A DNA stretch of 54,716 nt from Candidatus Poseidoniales archaeon. Lineage in GTDB: Archaea; Thermoplasmatota; Poseidoniia; Poseidoniales; Thalassarchaeaceae. Below the pieces are notes generated by a model that was not told where the DNA came from, ran no database searches, and saw nothing but the letters and a program-made list of their open reading frames with translations. Numbering within the stretch: position 1 is the stretch's first letter; every line of letters starts with the position of its first letter. A program made the position numbers and the translations under genes. Positions 1-8,460 of this stretch are shown piece by piece. The stretch lies in contig DTUF01000011.1 of the NCBI GenBank assembly GCA_012964335.1, positions 1 to 54,716 on the forward strand, written 5' to 3'.

Positions 1-308
1 TTGACCAACAATTGACTTTAGAAGTTGCACGAATGATTCGTGAATACTTCCTACAACAGAATGCATTCCACGATATTGACTGTTTCACAGGTGTTGAACA
101 ACAATATCACATGGCAAAGGCAATTCTGACATTCCAGAGTGAAGCCAAGAATGCTATTGAAGCAGGTGGAATGCTTGAGGATGTAGTTAACGTTCCAGCA
201 CGTAGTAATTTGATGCGCGCAAGATTTGAAGATAATTATCTTGACCGAATTGAAGGCTTAGTTGCTGAAATGACAAAAGAAATTGCCGCTGCGGCGGAGG
301 AGAATTAA
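1..308 (+). CDS. atpA: A-type ATP synthase subunit A, C-terminal end (partial)
   Basis: This is the last ~102 codons of the catalytic A subunit of the archaeal A1Ao ATP synthase; the gene enters from the left edge with its reading frame beginning at base 3. The text DQQLTLEVARMIREYFLQQ followed by NAFHDID is the conserved C-terminal helical domain of A/V-type catalytic subunits. The apparent TTG start at 12 is internal to the family alignment, so I treat the gene as truncated by the window and not short. The nucleotide-binding motifs lie outside the window. Subunit B follows after 12 bp, giving the usual archaeal order A-B-D. The enzyme makes ATP from the transmembrane ion gradient. Confidence 0.95.
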   Translation, partial: DQQLTLEVARMIREYFLQQNAFHDIDCFTGVEQQYHMAKAILTFQSEAKNAIEAGGMLEDVVNVPARSNLMRARFEDNYLDRIEGLVAEMTKEIAAAAEEN

Positions 309-320
309 GGGGGAATTTAG

Positions 321-1703
321 ATGGCAGGAAAAGAATATCGTACCATTACAGACGTTAAGGGACCACTCGTGTTCCTGAACAAGACAGAGCCAGTCGCATT
401 CGGAGAAATCGTTGAATTGCGTCTAAACGATGGCAGCATGAAGAACGGTCAAGTTCTCGACACTAGCGATGATCTGGTGGTTGTACAAGTTTTCGAAGGG
501 ACCGCAGGAGTTGATAGAACAACAGGCGTTAAGTTCCTTGGTGATGTTTTCAAACTCCCAGTTAGTAAGGACCTAATTGGTAGAATTCTAGACGGTGCTG
601 GCCGCCCTCGTGACGGTGGTCCAGAAATTATTGCTGAAGGGAAAGCAGACATTATCGGTGCTGCAATCAATCCGTATGCACGTCAGAGTCCACACGACTT
701 TATCCAGACTGGAATCAGTGCAATTGACTGCTGTACAACGCTTGTACGCGGTCAAAAACTGCCTATCTTCAGCGCATCTGGTCTTCCACACAACGACATC
801 GCTCTGCAAATTGCTCGTCAAGCAAAGTTGACTGCAAGCGATGAAGAATTCATTGTGGTATTCTGTGCAATGGGAATTACTGCAGAAGAATACAATTTCT
901 TCAGAAGCGATTTGGAGCGCACTGGTGCACTAGAAAACGCGGTTCTGTTCGTCAACCTAGCTGACGACCCAGCAGTTGAGCGACTTATCACACCAAGACT
1001 TGCTCTAACAGCTGCAGAGTATCTCGCTTTCGAGCAAGATTACCACGTGCTAGTCATTTACACTGACGTTACCAACTACTGTGACGCACTACGACAAATT
1101 GGAGCGGCTCGAGAAGAAGTTCCAGGAAGACGTGGTTACCCGGGTTACATGTACACTGACCTAGCAATGCTATACGAGCGCGCTGGACTAGTGAAAGGGA
1201 AGAAGGGGTCAATTACTCAATTCCCTATCCTTACCATGCCTGGTGATGATATTACCCACCCAATCCCTGACCTTTCAGGATATATTACTGAAGGCCAGAT
1301 TGTGATTTCAAGAGAGTTGCATGGAAGTGGTATCTATCCACCAATCAACGTTCTGCCAAGTTTGTCCCGCCTGATGGGTGGTACAATCGGCGAGAAGACT
1401 ACCCGAGAAGACCACAAGTCGGTTTCTGACCAGATGTATGCTGCATATGCACAAGGGCGCGAATTGCGCGGTCTTGTAGCGATTGTCGGTGAAGATGCAC
1501 TAAATGAGCGTGACAAGCAACTGTTGGCTTTCTCAGGATTGTTTGAGGACAAGTTCCTGCGCCAAGGTCGATACGAAGACCGAAGCATCGATGAAACTCT
1601 TGACTTGTGCTGGGAACTAATGGCTACAATTGAGACAAAGTACCTAGTCAGGCTTGATCAGCAATGGATTGACAAGTATCATCCAACTGACAAGAAAGAG
1701 TGA
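321..1703 (+). CDS. atpB: A-type ATP synthase subunit B
   Basis: This is the 460-aa non-catalytic B (regulatory) subunit of the A1 headpiece, of normal family length. Family landmarks are the N-terminal [14 protein letters not shown] strand, the [19 protein letters not shown] segment in the nucleotide-fold region, a degenerate P-loop (SASGLPHND) as expected for a non-catalytic subunit, and the C-terminal region from FEDKFLRQG on. A strong AGGGGGA ribosome-binding site ends 6 bases before the ATG. It lies between subunit A (12-bp gap) and subunit D (46-bp gap) and is surely co-transcribed with both. Nothing is unusual in length or motifs. Confidence 0.97.
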   Translation: MAGKEYRTITDVKGPLVFLNKTEPVAFGEIVELRLNDGSMKNGQVLDTSDDLVVVQVFEGTAGVDRTTGVKFLGDVFKLPVSKDLIGRILDGAGRPRDGGPEIIAEGKADIIGAAINPYARQSPHDFIQTGISAIDCCTTLVRGQKLPIFSASGLPHNDIALQIARQAKLTASDEEFIVVFCAMGITAEEYNFFRSDLERTGALENAVLFVNLADDPAVERLITPRLALTAAEYLAFEQDYHVLVIYTDVTNYCDALRQIGAAREEVPGRRGYPGYMYTDLAMLYERAGLVKGKKGSITQFPILTMPGDDITHPIPDLSGYITEGQIVISRELHGSGIYPPINVLPSLSRLMGGTIGEKTTREDHKSVSDQMYAAYAQGRELRGLVAIVGEDALNERDKQLLAFSGLFEDKFLRQGRYEDRSIDETLDLCWELMATIETKYLVRLDQQWIDKYHPTDKKE

Positions 1704-1749
1704 TTTTTGGTAATGTTAACTTAGAACGGATGTAAAGGGGGATTAGGAA

Positions 1750-2367
1750 ATGGCATTGGATATCAAACCAACGCGAAGCGAACTGATTAACCTGAAGCGC
1801 CGAATTAAGCAGACAGAGAATGGTTACAATCTCTTGAAGTTGAAGCGAGACGGTTTGTTCTACGAGTTCCGAGTACTTTTATCCGAGATGATTGCTGCTA
1901 AGCAAGCACTTGTTGCAACCTATATCGAAGCAAAGCAGGCAATCAATTTGGCAAGTTCAATTGAAGGTGGTTTAGCCGTCAAGAGTGCCGCTATCGCAGT
2001 AGCACAAAGCCCAGAGGTGGAGGTAATTCGCCACAACATCATGGGTGTCGTGGTCCCAAAAGTGGAGGGCAAGTACCTCTCACAATCTTTACAGGAACGC
2101 GGTCTTGGATTAATAGGCGGTTCACCTTACTTGGATGAGGCAGCAGATTCGTATGGCACTCTGATTGAGAGCATTGTAAAGGCAGCAGAGATGGAATCTA
2201 CTCTCAAGCGATTACTTGTTGAGATTGAAGCAACCAAGCGCCGTGTAAACGCTCTTGAGTTCAAGGTGATTCCTGAGATGCTAGAAGCGCAGTCATTCAT
2301 TCAACTTCGGCTTGAAGAAATGGAAAGAGAGGAAACTTTCCGTCTCAAGCGATTCAAGAACAAGTGA
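1750..2367 (+). CDS. atpD: A-type ATP synthase subunit D
   Basis: This is the 205-aa central-stalk D subunit, the rotor shaft that couples ion flow through the membrane ring to the A3B3 headpiece. The N-terminus (IKPTRSELINLKRRIK) and the C-terminal KRRVNALEFKVIPEM segment are diagnostic of the D family, and the whole protein is predicted to be a long antiparallel coiled coil. An AAGGGGGATTAG ribosome-binding region precedes the ATG. It is the last gene of the ATP synthase operon: a perfect 7-bp-stem hairpin follows 36 bp after the stop codon and the next gene is unrelated. Confidence 0.96.
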   Translation: MALDIKPTRSELINLKRRIKQTENGYNLLKLKRDGLFYEFRVLLSEMIAAKQALVATYIEAKQAINLASSIEGGLAVKSAAIAVAQSPEVEVIRHNIMGVVVPKVEGKYLSQSLQERGLGLIGGSPYLDEAADSYGTLIESIVKAAEMESTLKRLLVEIEATKRRVNALEFKVIPEMLEAQSFIQLRLEEMEREETFRLKRFKNK

Positions 2368-2403
2368 TTCGCTTCAGAAGCAATCGATTTTTTGAAAACA
2401 TTT

Positions 2404-2420
2404 CCACTCTTACAGAGTGG
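2404..2420 (+). terminator. Hairpin after the ATP synthase operon
   Basis: CCACTCT-TAC-AGAGTGG is a perfect 7-bp stem with a 3-nt loop lying 36 bp after the atpD stop codon and 57 bp before the next start. Position suggests transcription termination or 3'-end protection. No long T run follows, so a classical archaeal poly-T terminator is not shown. Confidence 0.5.
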
Positions 2421-2477
2421 ATTAATTGGTCAAGGGTTGATACGGCATGAGCCTTCCCGGTGGTGTGGAGGCAGTGC

Positions 2478-5048
2478 ATGTCTGAGGATGAGGAGCAACT
2501 CAAACCACTCTTGCTTCAGAAGAAAGCATGGAGCAGTCTTGAACTTCTTGAACATATAATTGATCGCCACTTCAGACGGTTGAGGGATGAGCTAGGTCCT
2601 TTTCCATCTTGGCAGGTAACCCCCATTGAAGGCACTGCTAGTGAAGCAGTTGCGCAATTGGATGAACATTTACACGAGCATGGATGGAGAGCCTTGCTTG
2701 ATGTTGGTGAACCTTATGTTCTAACTCTCATTGACTTACCAAGTGACAGACATCCTGACCAAACTCCCTTAGTACAAACCTTATTTTGGGTATTAGCAAC
2801 TCTGTTTAGCCTCACTCTTGGTGCGACTTGGATATCATATCAGGATAGCAGTGTAAATTGGTATGATACTGCAGTCTTGCAATCTTCAGCGATGTATTTC
2901 TGTGCCCCGTTGATGACTGCGATAGGGGTTACCTCAGTAGTCCGAAAGAATATTTTTCAGAAGCATGGGGTTGATGTTGGCCACTTTCTTGTAGCGATTT
3001 CACCAATCATGTTTTTCAGTAAAGCAGTCATTATTTGGCCGTTTGGTTTATTTTTCTTCATGAATCAAAAATTCATGCAAACTGTTGCTTGGTCAAATCG
3101 GCGGGGTATGTTGATTTCTGGCGTTGTAACGCCGATTTGTTTCATCACATCAGGACTAATTTTCTCCGTTGTTGGAATTCTCATGACAGCAAATAATCCA
3201 GTAGATTTCGTTGGCATGCCGGCAATAATACAACTTAATTCAATCACTAATCTCATAGTTTCATTCTTCATTACTCCTGAAGAAATCGCGGTTCGTACTG
3301 TTTGGTTACATCCGCTAGCATTAGCCGGCCAATCACTGATGACATTTGGTTGGATTCTATTATTGCCTATCCCAGGATTCCCTGGTTACAGATTGGTATG
3401 GGCAATTTTTGGGCGAGAAACGATGACTGATTCTGGCACTGAGTTAGCTCTTTATGGCTTATTTTTGTTTGCTGCGGTGATAATTTTACTCACATCAGGA
3501 TATATGCCTTGGTTAATCGTAATTTCACTTGGGGTTTGGCGGATGTTTAGCGAACAATCGATCACTTCAGCCGGCCTAATTACTGATGATGTAACTGAAT
3601 TAGACAGTAGATATGGATTCCGCGTTTTCATCAGTGTCGCATTCGCTCTGATGCTCACCTTCCCAGGATTTGCAGCAGTTGCACCTTACGAAAATTGGGA
3701 GGAAGGATTGGCCCTTGAATGGGTTGATGAACTAGAATTACAGGTTGACGAAGAATGGTCACACACACTAGATTTCGAGATGGTAGGGATTTCTCAACGA
3801 TTCGTGCAAGTATCGGTTTGGGCTGATCCGCCACGGCCGGATTGGAATCTAGAAATTGAGTGCGGTTCTGAAAATATAGCGTTGCCCGCAACATGTGATG
3901 TCGGCAATGTTGATTTGTTAAATGATGGTGAAGCGACTCTGACAGCCTCAATCTCTAACAATAGCACGATGTTGTTGCCAACTGTGCTACAATTCATCAT
4001 TGATGCAGGCTCGGAAAGGTCGGTAAAAACCATCACTTTAAACCCTGAAACAGCGATTTCCCCTATTCAAGCACATTGGCAACTTGAGCCTACTTTCGAT
4101 GGTCTCCTAGCCTGCACGAATCTCACTTTTAGTGGTGGACAAATGACAGGAAATCTCTCTACCCCAGTCCTTCTTTGGAGCGTCACGACTCCAACGGATG
4201 GGATTCTCACAACAGATGGCGAGCCAGAAATTTGTGTAAGTGGCCCTAATCACGGTAGGATGGTTCTCGAATCGGATGACTTTGGCCAGATTTTACCTCT
4301 ATCATTCATTAGTGATGAAGGAGAAGAAACTCAATGGCCGCTGAGATTACAGAATCCAACCTATACTCTACCTATTCCAAATGAAGGTTGGATATTAGAT
4401 GGTAAATCCGAGCAAACCCCATCTTGGTTGTCAGCGGGAAGTCATGTAGCATGGGGTGAAGGCGAACACGTCTGTACCAAAATTGCCCGTGAGCCAGGCC
4501 TAGTAGATGGTGAGGTAACTTGGAACGTAGAGACAAGGGAAGAAGTGATTATCCCAGATGTTGATGGTGATAAGCAAATGTACTTTATTCCCCCAATTGG
4601 AGGTGTAGTTTCAGCTTGTGATGGTGACATGATTCCACCTTTAAGAGTGAACTTCACTACTGCTTCAGGACCAAGCCTAGCATTGCGGTTTGGAGAAGAA
4701 GTCACCTGGGCGTGGGTTGACAAGCCACTAGCAAGTGGAGAATGGGAGTTTATCAATCTTGGAAACACCTCAATTGTAATTGTCACTATGAGTCATCATG
4801 GTCTAGACGATACAGAGACAGGATGGGCTGATTCATCAGGCGTAACAATTCCACCCGGAGGGTCAATACAACTAGATTTGACTCAATCTTTTGACCCAAA
4901 CGAGGTATTACAAGTTGCTTGGCTTTCTTTACATGAAGAATCAGGTGTTACCGATTCAATCAGGCTGAATTTCGGCTCATGGTGCTATTCGGGTGCTGAT
5001 ATTGACCAGAATGATGGCCAAGTTGAATGCATTATTCCGGAGGCTTGA
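2478..5048 (+). CDS. Site-2-protease-like (M50) membrane pseudoprotease with large C-terminal ectodomain
   Basis: This 856-aa protein has a short N-terminal domain, a multi-helix membrane region (about residues 98-395) and a long Trp/Asp-rich beta-type C-terminal region. The membrane part aligns without gaps to M50 site-2 proteases of the EGY1/archaeal type, but the active site is gone. Where the family has G-V-H-E-L-G-H there is GVTSVVR (TSVVR at 152-156), still followed by the conserved HGV. The second motif, normally LLPxxxLDGG, reads LLPIPGFPGY, with Pro302 in place of the metal-binding Asp. It therefore probably binds or regulates membrane clients without cleaving them. I chose the ATG at 2478 because GGAGG lies 6 bases upstream; an in-frame GTG at 2460 is the alternative. 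No partner is evident. Fold assignment is by motif recognition. Confidence 0.75.
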   Translation: MSEDEEQLKPLLLQKKAWSSLELLEHIIDRHFRRLRDELGPFPSWQVTPIEGTASEAVAQLDEHLHEHGWRALLDVGEPYVLTLIDLPSDRHPDQTPLVQTLFWVLATLFSLTLGATWISYQDSSVNWYDTAVLQSSAMYFCAPLMTAIGVTSVVRKNIFQKHGVDVGHFLVAISPIMFFSKAVIIWPFGLFFFMNQKFMQTVAWSNRRGMLISGVVTPICFITSGLIFSVVGILMTANNPVDFVGMPAIIQLNSITNLIVSFFITPEEIAVRTVWLHPLALAGQSLMTFGWILLLPIPGFPGYRLVWAIFGRETMTDSGTELALYGLFLFAAVIILLTSGYMPWLIVISLGVWRMFSEQSITSAGLITDDVTELDSRYGFRVFISVAFALMLTFPGFAAVAPYENWEEGLALEWVDELELQVDEEWSHTLDFEMVGISQRFVQVSVWADPPRPDWNLEIECGSENIALPATCDVGNVDLLNDGEATLTASISNNSTMLLPTVLQFIIDAGSERSVKTITLNPETAISPIQAHWQLEPTFDGLLACTNLTFSGGQMTGNLSTPVLLWSVTTPTDGILTTDGEPEICVSGPNHGRMVLESDDFGQILPLSFISDEGEETQWPLRLQNPTYTLPIPNEGWILDGKSEQTPSWLSAGSHVAWGEGEHVCTKIAREPGLVDGEVTWNVETREEVIIPDVDGDKQMYFIPPIGGVVSACDGDMIPPLRVNFTTASGPSLALRFGEEVTWAWVDKPLASGEWEFINLGNTSIVIVTMSHHGLDDTETGWADSSGVTIPPGGSIQLDLTQSFDPNEVLQVAWLSLHEESGVTDSIRLNFGSWCYSGADIDQNDGQVECIIPEA

Positions 5049-5050
5049 AC

Positions 5051-6004
5051 TTGCGAGTTGCAATACTTGGAGTCGGAGCAATTGGTTCTGTTTTTGCCGC
5101 CGCTTTTGCAAAAACAGATGTTGATTTAATTCTCTACTCACGAGGTTCACAGAGTGCTGCTTTAGCATCAACAGGCCTAATTTTAACGACTGTTGATGGC
5201 GATGTTGAGCACCACCAACCAGACCGCTGGGTAGTTTCTGATTTAGAAATAATTGAACCACTCTACAGTTGCGCAGATGTTGCTTTCATCTGCGGCAAAT
5301 CAAACTCAACACCGGCTTTAGCTGTCGCTGCAGAGATACTGTTGCGACCGAATGGAATCGCGATTAGTGTGCAAAACGGGATGGGTCATGCGGAGAGGTT
5401 GGTGGCTCGGCTTGGCAAACACCGAGTATTGGCTGGTTGCACAACGCATGCGGCTATGAGAAATGGACCAGGTGAGGCACAGTGGACTGGACGAGGTGCG
5501 GTACGCCTTGCTTCTCTTGATGAATCAGACCTTACTCCTGATGACCGGAGAGTGGACGATTTGCTGAATTTATTGGATATTTCAGGGTTGAATCCTGAAT
5601 GGGAATTTGATTGTGCTGAGATGCTTTGGCAAAAACTTCTGATTAATGTTGCAATCAATCCTTTGGCGGCAATTTGTGGGGTCAGAAATGGCGAGTTGTT
5701 GGCGCGGCCAGATTTACATGAGCAAGCGCTTTCAGCAATGTTGGAAGCTTTTCAAGTGGCGACTGCTGAAGGGGTTGATATGTCCTTCTTTGATTGTGAA
5801 CCTGAACTGAAAAGAGTGCTTGAGGCTACAGCTACTAACCGTTGTTCAATGTTGCAGGATGTAATGGCTGGGAGATTAACTGAAATCGACTCGCTTTGTG
5901 GAGAGGTTGTTAGACGGGGTGAGGAATTAGGGATTCCAACGCCGTTGAACCAACAGTTGTTGACGCTTGTGAAAGGAATTGAGCATTCAACAAAGACCGG
6001 GTGA
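5051..6004 (+). CDS. panE: 2-dehydropantoate 2-reductase (ketopantoate reductase)
   Basis: This 317-aa enzyme reduces ketopantoate to pantoate with NADPH in coenzyme A synthesis. The N-terminus holds a Rossmann dinucleotide-binding motif (VAILGVGAIGSVFA). The C-terminal half has the family signature around the catalytic Lys (LWQKLLINVAINPLAAICG). I place the start at TTG 5051 because GGAGG sits 7 bases upstream and the protein then begins right at the Rossmann strand; an ATG at 5027 would overlap the preceding gene by 22 bp. No other CoA gene is adjacent. Confidence 0.88.
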   Translation: MRVAILGVGAIGSVFAAAFAKTDVDLILYSRGSQSAALASTGLILTTVDGDVEHHQPDRWVVSDLEIIEPLYSCADVAFICGKSNSTPALAVAAEILLRPNGIAISVQNGMGHAERLVARLGKHRVLAGCTTHAAMRNGPGEAQWTGRGAVRLASLDESDLTPDDRRVDDLLNLLDISGLNPEWEFDCAEMLWQKLLINVAINPLAAICGVRNGELLARPDLHEQALSAMLEAFQVATAEGVDMSFFDCEPELKRVLEATATNRCSMLQDVMAGRLTEIDSLCGEVVRRGEELGIPTPLNQQLLTLVKGIEHSTKTG

Positions 6005-6243
6005 CTGGGGCGCTGCTCACCCCCTAGCGTGTGTGCTCGACAGCAGTACACCATTCAAACCCTGAAAAAGACCCTGTTTTGGAGGTGATTTCACCTTCTT
6101 CAACAATGGGTAAAAGTGATGAAAACAGTGGTTCAACAATAAGTGGTTTCGATGGGAACAGTGTGCTCAACTCAAACAGTGGCTGCTGCTTAAATGTCAC
6201 GAACATTGGCAATAATTATGAATGAGTTTATTCTCCAAGTATT
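6005..6243 (+). promoter_or_regulatory. Intergenic region with hairpin, palindrome and repeated AACAGTG motifs
   Basis: No convincing gene is seen here. A GGGG/CCCC hairpin just after the panE stop (about 6007-6024) may terminate transcription. AGGTGA-TT-TCACCT (6083-6096) is a perfect palindrome. AACAGTG occurs three times in direct orientation (6124-6130, 6157-6163, 6175-6181). An A/T-rich box AATAATTATG (6211-6220) is centred about 27 nt before the ATG at 6244, consistent with a TATA box for a leaderless transcript. Confidence 0.45.
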
Positions 6244-8115
6244 ATGTCTCGCCGTAAATCAACACCAGTGATACTCGCTCTCATACTCGTGTTGAGTGGG
6301 TGCTTAAGCACAACAGAACCTCAAATCATTGACATCATCGATACCACTGATGACGGGGATGGATTGAGTGATAACGGCACTGATGACAATTCCACAGATG
6401 ACAACTCCACCATTGAAAATGGAACCACTGAAGTGGTCGAAAACAATTCTGCGCTCGGCGCATCATATCTCATCATTCATTTTGAACCAGCAACCGACAC
6501 CCAAATCGATGAAATGTGGCCTTACTTACAGGATTTCATCACCTCAGCTGATGCTGGAAATCACCACCTTACACTCGCCTTTGCACACCATTGGGCTTCC
6601 AACATCTTGGCTAATTCGACTCGATTGAATGAAGTTCGCATTTGGGAAACAAATGGGCATGAGCTTGCATTGCACCATCATTCACGCGATCACCCCACTG
6701 AATGGGACGGATATTCGAATTCACCAACCCCACCTCGACCAAACGCCTACAAAGGAAATATGTCTGCTTTGATGGAACTGATGAATCAACTCCCAGTCGA
6801 TGGACAAATAGTCACTGCTGCCGGCGACGGGCGGGAAACGGATTGGCATCCAGAACTGTTGTACAGCGCTGAAGCCGGTGACAAGGTGCCGGCAGATATG
6901 GTCAGCCAACCCGAAACGAAGACCTATGGAGGAAACGACGTAATGATGGTCACCAAAGCCGGATACAAGGTCCACTTTACTAGTTATGATTTGACCTTGG
7001 ATTTCATCGACTCAGAATTGAATGCAACAACGGATGCAGATATTCTCGGATTTGTGATTCAGAATGAGACATTCATTGACTATGTCAGCGAACTTCAGGC
7101 CCTCTTTGACCTGCTAGAATATCGAGGCGTTCCGCTTCGATCATTGGGTGATATTTTGTCGAATTACAGTGATGAAGATGTTGGGGAGGTAGACCAACCC
7201 GTTCTGTACCTCTCGTTCACCTTACACGTCGAAGGATGGACAAATGAAGATATAAATCAGGAAAAATTCAATCGCCACAGTAACATCATCCAGAATGCTT
7301 CAGACTTGTTCGCATCTTATGGTGCATACATGAACATCGAAGTGCGTCCGGATGAATTTATTGCGGGAGCAATTGCTTGGAATTCAACTATTCTTGCGGA
7401 CTTGGAAGCGGAAGGGCACACAATTGGTATTCACGCAGACATTGGCAATGCACCAGGGACAACCCTTCAATCGATGACAAATGTTCTGACCAACATGAAG
7501 GCTTTGGGTGAAGCCCAAGGCGTGTCTATCCGCGGTGTTTCCGGTATTTGTTCAGATGTGGATTGGGTCCAAGCCGCTTTCGATGCGGGATATGAGTATA
7601 TCACGAGCATAGTCGAATACTGCATGATGTCGATGACCAATGAGACCATACCTGCTGGATACGAAGATGTACTGAATTGCACAACACCTGCTGAATGTCA
7701 CGATACCGCCTTCCACGCGGCACCCGAGTACTCCATGCATCCCTACAGGCCTGATAGTGGGGTCGATTGGGCAAATATCAACCACTCAAGCGCTTATCCT
7801 GTACTCATTATGAGTGGTGTGCAAGAGCGTTCATTCCATTGCCTTTCGACAAATCCTGCTGGGGATTGCGCCTACAATAACGGCACTATCATCGCTTACA
7901 TTGAGGCGGTTGAGTTGGCTTTGGAGAATCTAGACGCTAATTACCTCAACACGATGAACGCTGTTTGGAGTTTAGGTTCAGATATCCCTATTGGACTCCA
8001 ACATGGATTGTTCACAGCGCTCCAACCCTACATCGATTCTGGCCAGGTGGAATTGGCATCGGTAGGAGAGGTATACGACCTATACCTCGATTGGGCATCT
8101 GCACAAAGTGAATGA
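6244..8115 (+). CDS. Secreted lipoprotein with two polysaccharide-deacetylase-like modules
   Basis: This is a 623-aa predicted exported lipoprotein. The N-terminus has basic residues, a hydrophobic core and a lipobox ending LSGC, followed by an Asp/Asn/Thr-rich linker (about 28-70). Two similar alpha/beta modules follow (about 75-305 and 315-620). Each begins with a hydrophobic strand (LIIHFEP; LYLSFTLHVEGW), and the first carries GHELALHHHSRDH, resembling the metal-binding H-S-x-x-H of NodB-type deacetylases. The Asp-Asp pair of the catalytic TFDDG motif is not apparent in either copy, and the second has IGIHAD at the His position. It may bind or modify polysaccharide, or be an inactive relative. 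There is no clear ribosome-binding site; the TATA spacing suggests leaderless transcription. Confidence 0.65.
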   Translation: MSRRKSTPVILALILVLSGCLSTTEPQIIDIIDTTDDGDGLSDNGTDDNSTDDNSTIENGTTEVVENNSALGASYLIIHFEPATDTQIDEMWPYLQDFITSADAGNHHLTLAFAHHWASNILANSTRLNEVRIWETNGHELALHHHSRDHPTEWDGYSNSPTPPRPNAYKGNMSALMELMNQLPVDGQIVTAAGDGRETDWHPELLYSAEAGDKVPADMVSQPETKTYGGNDVMMVTKAGYKVHFTSYDLTLDFIDSELNATTDADILGFVIQNETFIDYVSELQALFDLLEYRGVPLRSLGDILSNYSDEDVGEVDQPVLYLSFTLHVEGWTNEDINQEKFNRHSNIIQNASDLFASYGAYMNIEVRPDEFIAGAIAWNSTILADLEAEGHTIGIHADIGNAPGTTLQSMTNVLTNMKALGEAQGVSIRGVSGICSDVDWVQAAFDAGYEYITSIVEYCMMSMTNETIPAGYEDVLNCTTPAECHDTAFHAAPEYSMHPYRPDSGVDWANINHSSAYPVLIMSGVQERSFHCLSTNPAGDCAYNNGTIIAYIEAVELALENLDANYLNTMNAVWSLGSDIPIGLQHGLFTALQPYIDSGQVELASVGEVYDLYLDWASAQSE

Positions 8116-8460
8116 GAGAGTCAGTTGTAGGTGAGACTTTGCACGATGAAATGATGAAACACACTCAGCTTCACCTCTTGCTTTCAATCGTTGCGCAGCA
8201 GTTTGGAACCGATTGCCGGCAAACTTGAGAAAAGTGATCTGAGAACCGGACTTTAATACTGGGAAGACAGCAATTTTGAAATTGCTCTCAGGTGATTAGC
8301 ATCCTCCCAAAGCCCATACTCAAACACATTCTTGTCACTTTCACCTTAACTTGACACATGAATCCAATAGACTGAAATTAAAATGAGAACAGTGGTTTCA
8401 AACTTATGGAAACACTGGTTTAATTAAAGCCCTAATATGGGTTGGAACAGAGGCTCCCCT
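8116..8460. other. Gene-free convergent region with small inverted repeats
   Basis: This 345-bp stretch lies between the 3' ends of two converging genes and no ORF in it is credible. It contains a perfect 8-bp-stem inverted repeat AGCAATTT-TG-AAATTGCT at 8269-8286. It also contains an imperfect inverted pair, GAACAGTGGTTTC (8387-8399) and GAAACACTGGTTT (8409-8421). The second pair sits 40-70 bp beyond the nadB stop and may mark its transcript end. Confidence 0.45.

Noticed and set aside
588-831. Open frames on both strands inside atpB
   Set aside because: They overlap a highly conserved gene in other frames and have no independent support.
6031-6225. 64-codon plus-strand frame upstream of the lipoprotein gene
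   Set aside because: Low-complexity Ser/Asn translation, no ribosome-binding site, and it overlaps palindromes and repeated motifs that look regulatory.
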